Shown: positions 16,730 through 26,677, counted from the stretch's first letter. The stretch: DNA of 64,000 nt from Candidatus Nanopelagicales bacterium (GCA_017848795.1 JAFIHG010000047.1:62001-126000); one strand, 5' to 3'. Notes: generated by a model from the letters alone, not told the origin. Translations and numbers: made by a program.

Positions 16730-17446
16730 ATGGGCTGGAGCGAGTTCGGCAAACTGGCGAAGTCGTGGCTGGAGGCGGAGAAGACCGAGCTGCTCACGAC
16801 CGACCGCCACAAGCGCGCCGCGGCCGAGCGGGAGAGCGACGAGATCGAGCGCACCGCCAAGGAGAAGGCGTCGGACGACGCGGCGTACGCGCTGCTGGAC
16901 CGGGTGCTGCCGGCGGATCTGGCGACAGCGGTACGTGACGCGCGACCGGAGAACCGCGCCGCCCGCCAGGAGCAGGAGCGCCGCGCCGAACTCGCGGAGC
17001 GGGCGCCGGCGCGCGTACAGCTGCGGATCTCGGGCGCAGAGCACGGCGAGCTAGACGCGGCCCTGCCTTGCCGGGTCAGCGAGCCGCGCGCCGACGAACC
17101 GCAGCCCAGCCTGCTGGTCGAGCTCGAGGTCCCGGACCCGGTCGCGTTCGGCTCGACCACCTTCAGCGCGCTGTCCGTGCTCGTGCCCGCCTACCGCGGG
17201 CCGGGCCGGTACGACCTGCTCGACCTCTGGCGCCGCGCCGAGCGCGGCGAGGTCGCGGAGTGGGAGCTCACCGACACGGTGCTGCGTCCGCTCGTCGAAG
17301 GCACCGACCTGGACTGGATGTGGCACGACGGGGCGGGTGCGGGCGTCATCGAGGTGGGCGACAGCGGCCTCCGGCTCGACCTGCCCATGTCGAGCGCCGC
17401 AAACGAGGTCCGGCTGCAGGGCAGCATCGACTGGTCCGCCGGCTAG
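16730..17446 (+). CDS. Conserved hypothetical protein, charged coiled-coil N-terminus
   Basis: I do not recognise this 238-residue soluble protein. The first 95 residues are rich in Lys, Glu, Arg and Ala and probably helical or coiled coil. The remainder looks like a beta-rich domain (VQLRISGAEHGELDAALP, LLVELEVPDPVAFGSTTFSALSVLVPAY, GVIEVGDSGLRLDLPMSSAANEVRLQGSIDW). There is no signal peptide or membrane segment. The ATG at 16730 follows GGGAGAGG by about 4 nt. It follows bfr in the same direction, about 120 bp away, behind a duplicated promoter-like unit, so it is probably transcribed separately. Confidence 0.75.
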   Translation: MGWSEFGKLAKSWLEAEKTELLTTDRHKRAAAERESDEIERTAKEKASDDAAYALLDRVLPADLATAVRDARPENRAARQEQERRAELAERAPARVQLRISGAEHGELDAALPCRVSEPRADEPQPSLLVELEVPDPVAFGSTTFSALSVLVPAYRGPGRYDLLDLWRRAERGEVAEWELTDTVLRPLVEGTDLDWMWHDGAGAGVIEVGDSGLRLDLPMSSAANEVRLQGSIDWSAG

Positions 17447-17456
17447 CGGGCCGCCG

Positions 17457-18005
17457 TCAACGCTCCGGGCGGGTCACGTCGGGGTCCCGGGCGAGGACGA
17501 CGCCCTCGTGGCGCAGCAGCACGGCCTTGACGTCGAGCCCGAAGGCGTACCCGCCGAGGCGCCCGTCGCTGCGCAGGATGCGGTGGCACGGCACGAAGGG
17601 CGCGACGAGGTTGCGCGCGCACGCCGAGCCGGCGGCCCGTACCGCACTCGGGCGCCCCGCGAGGGCGGCCAGCTCCTGGTAGCTGACGGTGCGTCCGGCG
17701 CGCACCCGGCGCATCGCCGACCACGCCTCCTGCTGGAACGGGCCCCCCGGCTGGCGGACCTCGACCTTCTCCAGCGCGTCCAGCTCACCGTCGGCGTACG
17801 CCGCGACAGCTTCGGACACCACCTGCATCGCAGTGCTGCGGGCGCCCCGCGTCCGCCCGCGCGACTGCAGCTCCGGGGCGAGCCGGGCCCACAGCACGTC
17901 GCGGTCACCGAAACCGGCGGCGACGACGACCCCGTCGTCCGGGTCGACGACCACGGCGAGGGGACCGGCGGGGGTGGCGAGCTCGGTGCTCTGCAAGGTG
18001 CTCAT
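17457..18005 (-). CDS. ogt: Methylated-DNA-protein-cysteine methyltransferase (Ogt)
   Basis: A 182-residue suicide repair protein that transfers the methyl group of O6-methylguanine to its own cysteine. The active-site PCHR lies in LVAPFVPCHRILRSDGRLGGYAFGL (about residues 138-160), and the helix-turn-helix AGRTVSYQELAALAGRPSAVRAAGSA precedes it. The ATG overlaps the stop of the ada-alkA gene as ATGA, so both alkylation-repair functions come from one operon. The N-terminal domain (about 1-85) is the variable part of the family. Confidence 0.94.
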   Translation of the reverse strand: MSTLQSTELATPAGPLAVVVDPDDGVVVAAGFGDRDVLWARLAPELQSRGRTRGARSTAMQVVSEAVAAYADGELDALEKVEVRQPGGPFQQEAWSAMRRVRAGRTVSYQELAALAGRPSAVRAAGSACARNLVAPFVPCHRILRSDGRLGGYAFGLDVKAVLLRHEGVVLARDPDVTRPER

Positions 18006-19549
18006 CGTGGCTCCTTCGGTTGCGGGTCCAGGGACCAGAGGTGCTGGGCGGCGTACGCCCGCCAGGGCTGCCAGCGGACGGCGTGCGCGGTGAGCGACGC
18101 CGGCTCGGTCGGCAGCCCGAGCCGGCGGGCGCCGTGGCGGATCCCGAGATCGGTCACCGGGAACGCGTCGGGGTCGGCGAGCGCACGCAGCGCGATGTAG
18201 TCGGTGGTCCACGGCCCGATGCCGGGCACCGTGAGCAGCTGCGCGCGCAGCTCCTCCCGTGGCGCGCCGGTGAGCGAGAGCGCCCCGCCGGCCACACCCT
18301 CCGCGAGCGCGTGCAGCGTACGGCCGCGGCTGCGCGGCATCCCGATGGCCGACAGCGCCTCCGGGCCGGCGGCCGCCAGCACCGCCGGGTCCGGGAACGT
18401 CCGGGTGACGGTATCCGGCGGCGACCCGGCGCCCTCGATCGTCGCGCCGAACCGCTCGACCAGCCGGTCGAGCAGGCCGCGGGCGCGGGCGACGGAGACC
18501 TGCTGGCCGAGGACGGCCCGCACGCACGTCTCCCAGGGGTCGACCGTCGTCGGCACCCGCAGCCCGGGTCGAGCGGCGACCGGGTCGGCGAGGTACGGGT
18601 CGGCGGCGAGCACCTGCGCGATCGCCTCCGGGTCGGCGTCGAGGTCGAGCCAGCGCCGTACCGCGGCGACGAGCGCGGCCGTGTCGCGCAGCTGCACCCG
18701 GGCGACGCGCAGCAGCATCCGATCGGGCCGCGGCTCCACCGACACCACGGCCGGTCCGGCCGGCAGCGGGATGGTGCGCTCGTGCCGCCACCCTCCGTCG
18801 CCCGTCGGTGACTGCCGCTCGACTCCGGCGACGGCCCGGGCGGCGAGGAAGGTGCCCAGGGCCACGGCGTCGTACGGCGGCCGGAACCGCAGGCGCAGCA
18901 CGAGCATCGGGTCGTCCGCGCCGAGCGCCGGAGCGGACGTACGGCGCAGCTCGGACGGGGCGCACCCGAACTCGCGGCGTACCACGTCGTTGAACTGCCG
19001 GACGCTCGCGAACCCCGCGGCGAAGGCGATCTCCGTCAGGGGCAGCGCGGTCTGGTCCACGAGCATCCGCGCGGTCTGCGCCCGCCGCGACAGGGCGAGC
19101 TGCATGGGGCCGGCCCCCACCTGCGCGACGAGCGTGCGGTGCAGGTGACGTTCGCTCACGTGCAGCGCGGCAGCCAGGCCCCGTACCCCACCTTCATCGA
19201 CGGCACCGTCCGCGATCAGGCGCAGCGCGCGTCCGGCCAGGTCGCTGCGGAAGTCCCACAACCGGCTGCCCGGCGCGGCATCGGGCCGACACCGCTTGCA
19301 GGCGCGGAAGCCCGCACTGACCGCTGCGGCCGGGGCGGCGAAGAACCGCACGTTGCCCTGACGAGGGGTCTGCGCCGGACACACCGGACGGCAGTAGATG
19401 CCGGTCGTGGTGACGCCGAACCAGATCCGCCCGTCGAAGCGCCGGTCGCGGGCCGCGAGGGCCCGGTACGCCGCCTCCGCGTCGAGCCCGGCCGGGCCGA
19501 CGAGTGCGCCGTCGCCGCCCGGCCCGACCCGCGCCGCAGTACTGCTCAC
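18002..19549 (-). CDS. Ada-AlkA fusion: methyl-sensing regulator and 3-methyladenine DNA glycosylase
   Basis: A 515-residue multidomain protein. Residues 30-95 form the Ada zinc domain with Cys53, Cys57, Cys84 and Cys87 (FGVTTTGIYCRPVCPA; CKRCRPD), which repairs methylphosphotriesters and so senses alkylation. An AraC-type helix-turn-helix follows (about 100-190), then an AlkA N-terminal domain (about 200-310) and a HhH-GPD glycosylase (about 320-500) with VPGIGPWTTDYIALR carrying the catalytic Asp. The protein would both induce the adaptive response and excise alkylated bases. The GTG start has no clear ribosome-binding site. The fusion order is known in actinobacteria. Confidence 0.93.
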   Translation of the reverse strand: MSSTAARVGPGGDGALVGPAGLDAEAAYRALAARDRRFDGRIWFGVTTTGIYCRPVCPAQTPRQGNVRFFAAPAAAVSAGFRACKRCRPDAAPGSRLWDFRSDLAGRALRLIADGAVDEGGVRGLAAALHVSERHLHRTLVAQVGAGPMQLALSRRAQTARMLVDQTALPLTEIAFAAGFASVRQFNDVVRREFGCAPSELRRTSAPALGADDPMLVLRLRFRPPYDAVALGTFLAARAVAGVERQSPTGDGGWRHERTIPLPAGPAVVSVEPRPDRMLLRVARVQLRDTAALVAAVRRWLDLDADPEAIAQVLAADPYLADPVAARPGLRVPTTVDPWETCVRAVLGQQVSVARARGLLDRLVERFGATIEGAGSPPDTVTRTFPDPAVLAAAGPEALSAIGMPRSRGRTLHALAEGVAGGALSLTGAPREELRAQLLTVPGIGPWTTDYIALRALADPDAFPVTDLGIRHGARRLGLPTEPASLTAHAVRWQPWRAYAAQHLWSLDPQPKEPR

Positions 19550-19633
19550 GCCGCCCAGTGTCTCCCGCCCATCCCAGCGCGACTAGCGGGATTCGGACCG
19601 GACTACGGCGCGCCCACCTCCGTACGACCGGCG

Positions 19634-19722
19634 TCGATCATGACATGGTGCGCCCTACTCCCCGTTGATCATGATGTGCTGCGCCCCAAACGGCCGTTGG
19701 GACCCACGACATCATGATCAAC
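19634..19722 (+). repeat. Intergenic palindrome with degenerate direct repeat, family B
   Basis: GTTGATCATGATGT (19664-19677) and ACATCATGATCAAC (19709-19722) are perfect 14-bp inverted arms. Their 31-nt loop contains a smaller hairpin (CCCAAACGG with CCGTTGGG, one bulge). The left arm region is also a degenerate direct repeat of 19634-19655 (GATCATGACATGGTGCGCCC against GATCATGATGTGCTGCGCCC). It fills the gap between the class II DAHP synthase stop and the ada-alkA start. Confidence 0.85.
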
Positions 19723-19751
19723 TGCTGAGGGGTGTGCGGGATGCCGACGGC

Positions 19752-21092
<1,341 letters not shown>

Positions 21093-21173
21093 CGTGTACC
21101 TTTCCGCCTCCAAGGGCCACCCGCTTCGCGTCCGAACGCAACCACCGAGGCGACCACCAGACCGCCGACGACG

Positions 21174-21508
21174 CGGCTGTGCGCCCCTGGAGGCGCGTCA
21201 ACACCGCCGACGGGCGCGTCCCGAGCGCCAGCGAGGGTAGCCGCGGAGCCCGGGGTTCCGAGCCCCTGGGCGAGGGACCCCGGGCGGCGAGGCGGCTGTG
21301 CGCCCTTGGAGGCCGAACAACACAGCGCCCTTGGAGGCGACCACAACACCGCCGACGGGCGCGTCCCGAGCGCCAGCGAGGGTAGCCGCGGAGCCCGGGG
21401 TTCCGAGCCCCTGGGCGAGGGACCCCGCCGGCGAGGCGGCTGTGCGCCCTGGGAGGCGGAACAACACCGCCGGCGAGGCGGCTGTGCGCCCCTGGAGGCG
21501 GAAGAACT
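21174..21508 (+). repeat. Tandem-repeat block between aroG and pfkA
   Basis: An 82-bp unit is repeated with no differences at 21201-21282 and 21346-21427 (period 145 bp). A shorter module (GCGGCTGTGCGCCC plus TGGAGGC) recurs four times, near 21174, 21292, 21436 and 21478. The unit contains GCCCGGGG facing CCCCTGGGC, which could form a hairpin with one bulge. Several frames stay open through it, but the peptides are low complexity and not credible. The whole gap between the two genes (426 bp) holds only this repeat and the aroG promoter. Confidence 0.85.
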
Positions 21509-22532
21509 AGCCGAAGAAGGTGCGGACTTCGGCGTAGCGGGAGGGCGGGACGGTCTTGAGGGTGCCGGTCCCCTCGGCGAGCGGCACGCGCACGATGTCG
21601 GTGCCCTGCAGCGCGACCATCTTGCCGAAGTCCTTCTCGGCGACCGCGTCGATCGCGGCGAGGCCGAACCGGGTGGCCAGTACGCGGTCGAACGCCGAGG
21701 GCGTACCGCCGCGCTGGATGTGGCCGAGGACGGTGGTACGCGCCTCCTTGCCGGTGCGCTCCTCGATCTGGCGCGCCAGCCACTCGCCGATCCCGGAGAG
21801 CCGGACGTGGCCGAACGCGTCCCGGGGCGCGTCCTGGGTGACCAGCTGGCCGTCGGCCGGCGCGGCGCCCTCCGCGACGACGACGATCGGCGCGAAGTGC
21901 GACTGGAACCGGGACTCGATCCAGCCGATCACCTGGTCGAGGTCGAAGGGCTCCTCCGGGATCAGGATGATGTTGGCCCCGCCCGCGAGCCCGGCGTGCA
22001 GGGCGATCCAGCCGGCGTGGCGGCCCATCACCTCGACGACGAGCGCGCGGTGGTGCGACTCGGCGGTCGTGTGCAGGCGGTCGATCGCCTCCATCGCGAT
22101 GTTCACGGCGGTGTCGAAACCGAAGGTGTAGTCGGTGCCGGACAGGTCGTTGTCGATGGTCTTCGGGACGCCGACGACCGGGACGCCGGCGGTGTCGAGC
22201 TTGGTGGCGACGCCGAGGGTGTCCTCGCCACCGATCGCGACGAGCGCGTCCACGTCCAGCGACGCGAGGTTCGCGCGGATCTTCTCGACGCCGCCTTCGA
22301 CCTTCATCGGGTTGGTACGGCTGGACCCCAGGATGGTGCCGCCGCGCGGCAGGATGCCGCGGACCTGCGGAATGCCGAGCGGCATGGTGACGCCCTCGAG
22401 GGGGCCGCGCCACCCTTCGCGGAAGCCGAGGAACTCGAAGCCGTACTCGGCCACGCCCTTGCGGACGATCGCGCGGATCACCGCGTTCAGTCCGGGGCAG
22501 TCCCCGCCGCCCGTGAGCACTCCGACGCGCAT
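21507..22532 (-). CDS. pfkA: 6-phosphofructokinase, residues suggest PPi-dependent type
   Basis: A 341-residue glycolytic enzyme phosphorylating fructose 6-phosphate. The N-terminal TGGGDCPGLNAVIRAIV and the substrate motif PKTIDNDLSGTDYTFGFDTA are present. The residues that separate phosphate donors read Asp104 (GGEDTLG) and Lys124 (GVPK), the combination reported for pyrophosphate-dependent enzymes such as that of Amycolatopsis; ATP enzymes usually have Gly at both. The ATG at 22532 has GAGGTGT about 3 nt upstream; the longer frame to 22634 overlaps the divergent gene and is rejected. A PPi-linked enzyme would make the step reversible; the assignment rests on two residues. Confidence 0.93.
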   Translation of the reverse strand: MRVGVLTGGGDCPGLNAVIRAIVRKGVAEYGFEFLGFREGWRGPLEGVTMPLGIPQVRGILPRGGTILGSSRTNPMKVEGGVEKIRANLASLDVDALVAIGGEDTLGVATKLDTAGVPVVGVPKTIDNDLSGTDYTFGFDTAVNIAMEAIDRLHTTAESHHRALVVEVMGRHAGWIALHAGLAGGANIILIPEEPFDLDQVIGWIESRFQSHFAPIVVVAEGAAPADGQLVTQDAPRDAFGHVRLSGIGEWLARQIEERTGKEARTTVLGHIQRGGTPSAFDRVLATRFGLAAIDAVAEKDFGKMVALQGTDIVRVPLAEGTGTLKTVPPSRYAEVRTFFG

Positions 22533-22644
22533 TGGACACCTCGCTCGTGGATGGACGGCCGGCGCGGGCGGATCCGCGACCGGCGTACGACCCTCCCATC
22601 CAACCCCACCCCGCGTCGGCGGTCCTGCCGCCACCGGCGCGGGC

Positions 22645-22650
22645 TAGCCT
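22645..22650 (+). promoter_or_regulatory. Probable -10 element of glpK
   Basis: TAGCCT ends 7 nt before the glpK GTG and there is no ribosome-binding site, so the transcript is probably leaderless. Confidence 0.45.
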
Positions 22651-22657
22651 GCCCGCC

Positions 22658-24136
22658 GTGAGCATCCTCGCGATCGACGCCGGTACGACGGGAGTCACCG
22701 CGCTCGTCGTCGACGCCGCTGCGACGGTCGTGGCCCGCGGGTACGCCGAGTTCGACCAGCACTTCCCGGCGGGCGGCTGGGTGGAGCACGATCCGCAGCA
22801 GATCTGGGACGCGACGCTCACCGCGACCCGGGCCGCCCTGGCCGCGAGCGACCCGTCCGACCCGCCGACCGCGCTCGGGCTGACCAACCAGCGCGAGACG
22901 GCGGTGCTCTGGGACCGCCGCACGCTGGCCACCCCGCGGCGCGCCATCGTCTGGCAGGACCGCCGTACCGCCGGGTTGTGCGAGCAACTGCGCGCCGACG
23001 GCTACGACGCCATGGTCACCACCCGTACCGGGCTGCGCCTCGACCCGTACTTCACGGGCAGCAAGCTGCTGTGGCTCGCCCTCAACGAGCCCGAGCTGTG
23101 GGAGGGCGTCACCGCCGGACGTACGGCCGTCGGCACCGTCGACTCGTACCTCGTGGCGCGCCTGACGGGGGGCCGCGAGCACGTCACGGACCCGTCGAAC
23201 GCGTCCCGCACGCTCTTGTACGACATCACGGCCGGCCGGTGGGACGAGGAGCTGTGCGCGCTGTTCCGGGTGCCGCTCGCCGCGCTGCCGCGGGTCGTCG
23301 CGTCGTACGGCGCCGTGGCCCGCACCGACCCCGATGCCTTCCTCGGCCTCGACCTGCCGATCGCGGGGATCGCCGGTGACCAGCAGGCGGCACTGTTCGG
23401 CCAGGCGTGCTTCTCCCCCGGCACCGGCAAGTGCACGTACGGCACCGGCTCGTTCGTGCTCGTCCACACCGGCGACGAGCCGATCCGCTCCCGCCACGGC
23501 CTGCTCGCGACCGTGGCATGGGGGCACCCCGACGGCCGCCTGGAGTACGCCCTCGAAGGCGCCATCTTCGTCACCGGCGCGGCGGTGCAGTGGCTGCGCG
23601 ACGGCCTGGGCCTGATCGGCTCGGCGGACGAGAGCGAGCCGCTCGCCCGATCGGTGCCGGACAGCGGCGGCGTGGTGTTCGTCCCAGCGCTGACCGGCCT
23701 CGGCGCGCCCGACTGGGACCCGCACGCCCGCGGCACCATCCTCGGCATCACCCGTGGCACCACCCGCGCGCACCTGGTGCGCGCCACGCTGGAGGCGATC
23801 AGCTACGAGGTACGCGACGTCGTGGAGCTGATGGCCGGGGAGGCCGGCGTGAGCCTGCCCGAGCTCGCCGTCGACGGCGGCGCCGCCGCCAACGGCCTGC
23901 TCTGCGAGCTGCAGGCGACCGCGCTGCAGGTGCCGGTGGTACGCGCCGCGGTGCTCGACACGACCGGCCTCGGAGCGGCACTGCTCGCCGGGCTGGGCAC
24001 CGGGGTGTGGGGCTCGCAGCAGCAGGTGGCCGCGGCGGTGCGTCAGGGCACGCGGTTCGCGCCGGGGCGGCCCGACGAGGCCGGTTACCGACGGTGGCGG
24101 GCCGGTGTCGAACGGTCGAAAGGCTGGGCGACCTGA
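22658..24136 (+). CDS. glpK: Glycerol kinase
   Basis: A 492-residue FGGY-family kinase producing glycerol 3-phosphate from glycerol and ATP. The phosphate-binding loop LAIDAGTTGVTALVVD starts at residue 4; LTNQRETAVLWDRR, VWQDRRTA, GIAGDQQAALFGQ and the C-terminal VDGGAAANGLLCELQA follow as in GlpK. The GTG at 22658 is chosen over the upstream ATG at 22532 because the phosphate-binding loop must lie near the N-terminus. No transporter or glycerol-phosphate dehydrogenase gene is adjacent. Glycerol 3-phosphate would feed the PlsC-type phospholipid pathway encoded downstream. Confidence 0.93.
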   Translation: MSILAIDAGTTGVTALVVDAAATVVARGYAEFDQHFPAGGWVEHDPQQIWDATLTATRAALAASDPSDPPTALGLTNQRETAVLWDRRTLATPRRAIVWQDRRTAGLCEQLRADGYDAMVTTRTGLRLDPYFTGSKLLWLALNEPELWEGVTAGRTAVGTVDSYLVARLTGGREHVTDPSNASRTLLYDITAGRWDEELCALFRVPLAALPRVVASYGAVARTDPDAFLGLDLPIAGIAGDQQAALFGQACFSPGTGKCTYGTGSFVLVHTGDEPIRSRHGLLATVAWGHPDGRLEYALEGAIFVTGAAVQWLRDGLGLIGSADESEPLARSVPDSGGVVFVPALTGLGAPDWDPHARGTILGITRGTTRAHLVRATLEAISYEVRDVVELMAGEAGVSLPELAVDGGAAANGLLCELQATALQVPVVRAAVLDTTGLGAALLAGLGTGVWGSQQQVAAAVRQGTRFAPGRPDEAGYRRWRAGVERSKGWAT

Positions 24137-24215
24137 CCCGCTCCCCTGCGTGAGCACGCCCGGTCGGCTGATCAACGACTAGCGGTACGGATTAGATACA
24201 TCAACGCCCGAAAGG

Positions 24216-25745
24216 GTGACAATTCCCGTGATGGGCACGACCAGCTTCCAGGATGCGCTCCGCGCCGCCCAGCAGGGCCGCGCGGACGGCGTGCGCGCGC
24301 TCGTCCGGGCGCACCAGCCGGCGCTGTCCCGGGTGCTCGTCGGCCTCGCCGTCCCCGACGTCGAGGCGACGAGCGTGCGCATCTGGCAGGCGGTGCTGGC
24401 GGATCTGGCCGGGTTCAGCGGCGACGAGTACGGCTTGCGCGCCTGGCTCATCGACGTCGCGCAGCAGGTGATCGCGACCGCGCCGCGCGGCGGGACCGAC
24501 CCGGCGACTCGCGCGCCCGGACCGGACGCCGACGAGACGGTCCAGACCCTCGCCATGATGCGGGCGCTGCCCTCCGACGAGGCGACAGCGGTGCTGCTGC
24601 GGGTCGTGGCCGGGCTCGACAGTCTCACCGTCGCGGACCGGACGGCCGAGGGCGGCGGACGTACCCGCCAGCTCTACCAGCGCGGGCTGGCTGCGCTGGT
24701 GCGGCTGCGTGACGAGGCGCGGTACCGCGCCGGAGAGCTCGGCGAACGCGCACTCGGCCACCCGCAGCGCAGCTGGAGCTGGCAGGACGTGCCCGCCGAC
24801 CGGGTCGACGAGCTGCTCGACCACGGCGCGGCGTTCGAACCGGACAGCGACCTCGAGGAGGACCTGGTCGAGGTGGTCCGTGCGCTGCGCGCGCCGGACA
24901 GCGACGCCGAGCTCTCCGAGGTCAGCGCCGTGGTGACGGCGCTACGGGTCCCGCCGCGGCCGCCGGCCTCCGGGTTCGGTACGCGCGCGGTCGGGGCGCT
25001 GCTGGTCGCGGGGTTGCTCACCGCCGGGACCATCGGCGCGGCCACGGCCGCCGCCGGCTCGGTCCAGGACGGGCTGGCCCGGCTCGTGTCGTTCGTCAGC
25101 TGGGAGCCCGGCTGGATGCAGCACCCGCAGGACGGCGCGCACGCGGTCGCCCCCGCACCCGACCCGCACCCCGGTGACCGGCCCGGCACCGCGGCGACAT
25201 CGGCGACGAGCAGCCTGGAGGGGCACCGCTCCGCGCACGACCCGCTCGGTCCGCCACCCGCGCCGAGCGTCCAGGCACCGGTGGCGCCGCCCACCGCGCA
25301 GCGCACGACGCCCGACCGCGCACCCAGCGCGGATCCCGACCCGGCGCTCACGACGCCAGCCGCCGACCGCGACGACGACGAGGGCGGTACGAGCCCGAGC
25401 ACCGGGTCGAACCCGCCCGTCACCTCGCCGTCCGCGCCGCTCCCGACCGGCTCGCCGGCCCCCACCGCCTCGGCACCCGCAGACCCCGCGACCCTCGCCG
25501 AGGCGCTCGCGTTGTGCCGGCAGTGGACCGCCGTGCAGGCCACTCCCGGCCCGACGCTCTCGTCCGACGTGCTGACCCGGCTCGCTGCGCTCGCCGGCGG
25601 GGCCGAGCGCATCGCGGACTACTGCAGCGCCGTCATCACGGCCGGCTCCGCGACGCCCACGGCGAACAGCACACCCGCGACGGGCGGGACGACCGCGCCG
25701 GCGGCGGGGACGCAGTCGCCCGGCGCCTCAGGAGGCGAGGGCTGA
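24216..25745 (+). CDS. Sigma-factor-like protein fused to a transmembrane and Pro/Thr-rich extracellular region
   Basis: I do not recognise a named family for this 509-residue protein. Residues 8-165 resemble a degenerate ECF sigma factor (FQDALRAAQQGRADGVRALVRAHQPALSRVLVGL, later LPSDEATAVLLRVVAGLDSLTVAD and RQLYQRGLAALVRLRDEARYR). One hydrophobic helix lies near residues 255-275 (ALLVAGLLTAGTIGAATAAAG), and a long Pro/Ser/Thr/Asp-rich stretch leads to a small C-terminal segment with two cysteines. The layout suggests a membrane-tethered sigma-like regulator. The start is uncertain: GTG 24216, GTG 24228 and ATG 24231 are all possible, with AAAGGG at 24211-24216 favouring the later two. The stop overlaps plsC by 18 bp, tail to tail. 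Confidence 0.65.
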   Translation: MTIPVMGTTSFQDALRAAQQGRADGVRALVRAHQPALSRVLVGLAVPDVEATSVRIWQAVLADLAGFSGDEYGLRAWLIDVAQQVIATAPRGGTDPATRAPGPDADETVQTLAMMRALPSDEATAVLLRVVAGLDSLTVADRTAEGGGRTRQLYQRGLAALVRLRDEARYRAGELGERALGHPQRSWSWQDVPADRVDELLDHGAAFEPDSDLEEDLVEVVRALRAPDSDAELSEVSAVVTALRVPPRPPASGFGTRAVGALLVAGLLTAGTIGAATAAAGSVQDGLARLVSFVSWEPGWMQHPQDGAHAVAPAPDPHPGDRPGTAATSATSSLEGHRSAHDPLGPPPAPSVQAPVAPPTAQRTTPDRAPSADPDPALTTPAADRDDDEGGTSPSTGSNPPVTSPSAPLPTGSPAPTASAPADPATLAEALALCRQWTAVQATPGPTLSSDVLTRLAALAGGAERIADYCSAVITAGSATPTANSTPATGGTTAPAAGTQSPGASGGEG

Positions 25746-26483
25746 CGGCGCACTGTCGGCGCCGGCATCCCCGCCCTCGCCGGCACCGGACCCGGCGTCC
25801 AGCACCGGCGCCGCGCCGTCCTTGACCCGCGCGGCGTACGTGTCGACGTACTCCTGCCCGGACAGCGTCATCAGCTCGTACATGATCTCGTCGGTCATGC
25901 TGCGCAGCACGAACCGGTCCCCGCTCATGCCCTCATAACGCGAGAAGTCCAGCGGCGGGCCGATCGCGATCCGTACGCGCATGATCCGCGGGCAGACCTT
26001 GCCCGGCGGCTGGATCCGGTGCGTGTTGATCATCGCGCACGGGATCACCGGCACGCCCGCCTCGAGCGCCATCCGCGCGACGCCGGTCTTGCCGCGGTAG
26101 AGCCGGCCGTCCGGCGAGCGGGTGCCTTCCGGATAGATCCCGAGCAGACCGCCCTCGGCCAGGATCCGCAGTCCGGTGGCCAACGCTGCCTCGCTCGCCG
26201 AGCCGCCGGAACGGTCCACCGGAACCTGACCGACCCCGGACATGAACCAGCGCACCAGCCGGCCCCGGACACCGGACCCGGTGAAGTAGTCGCTCTTGGC
26301 GAGGAAGGTGATCCGCCGCTTGCACACCAGCGGCAGGAAGATCGAGTCCGAGAACGACAGGTGGTTGCCCGCGAGCAGCGCCGGGCCGGACTCCGGCAGG
26401 TGCTCGAGGCCGACCACCTGGGGGCGGAACAGCAGCTTGACCCACGGGCCGATCAGCAGGTACTTGGAGATCCAGTAGAACAC
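25728..26483 (-). CDS. 1-acylglycerol-3-phosphate O-acyltransferase (PlsC family)
   Basis: A 251-residue membrane-associated acyltransferase that makes phosphatidic acid or a related acylated lipid. The catalytic HxxxxD is NHLSFSDS (about residues 40-47), the phosphate-binding YPEGTRSPDGRLYRGKTG lies at about 114-131, and VPVIPCAMINT follows. The GTG at 26483 is chosen because GGAGGAGGT lies 7 nt upstream; the frame extends further but has no better start. The C-terminal 25 residues are Gly/Ala-rich and overlap the convergent gene. In mycobacteria a paralogue sits near mannosyltransferase genes, which fits lipoglycan or phospholipid work. Confidence 0.9.
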   Translation of the reverse strand: MFYWISKYLLIGPWVKLLFRPQVVGLEHLPESGPALLAGNHLSFSDSIFLPLVCKRRITFLAKSDYFTGSGVRGRLVRWFMSGVGQVPVDRSGGSASEAALATGLRILAEGGLLGIYPEGTRSPDGRLYRGKTGVARMALEAGVPVIPCAMINTHRIQPPGKVCPRIMRVRIAIGPPLDFSRYEGMSGDRFVLRSMTDEIMYELMTLSGQEYVDTYAARVKDGAAPVLDAGSGAGEGGDAGADSAPSALAS

Positions 26484-26567
26484 CGTGCCGACCTCCTCCC
26501 GCGTGTGATCGTCGTCGCCCTTCGTAGACCGTACCCGGGGACCGGACCGCGCGGAGGTGCGCTCGCC

Positions 26568-26581
26568 CACGTCATGATCGA
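26568..26581 (-). repeat. Partial copy of palindrome family B
   Basis: CACGTCATGATCGA matches the reverse complement of 19634-19647 at 13 of 14 positions. It lies in the divergent gap between plsC and the esterase gene, with GTGATCGCACC following. It could be a decayed repeat or a shared operator. Confidence 0.35.
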
Positions 26582-26677
26582 CAGCGTGATCGCACCGGGT
26601 CGGAACCGCCCCGCCGTGCACCCGTCGAGGCCGACTCCGTGCGACCATCGGAGCAGGACCGAACCAGGAGGACCGCT

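Noticed and set aside
21201-21427. Possible CRISPR array or tRNA-like T-arm in the tandem repeats
   Set aside because: There are only two 82-bp units with a 63-bp gap and no cas genes. The GGTTCCGAG stretch lacks the rest of a tRNA cloverleaf.
21198-21467. Small open frame (89 codons) across the repeat block
   Set aside because: It is a translation of the repeat units, with no ribosome-binding site or family resemblance.
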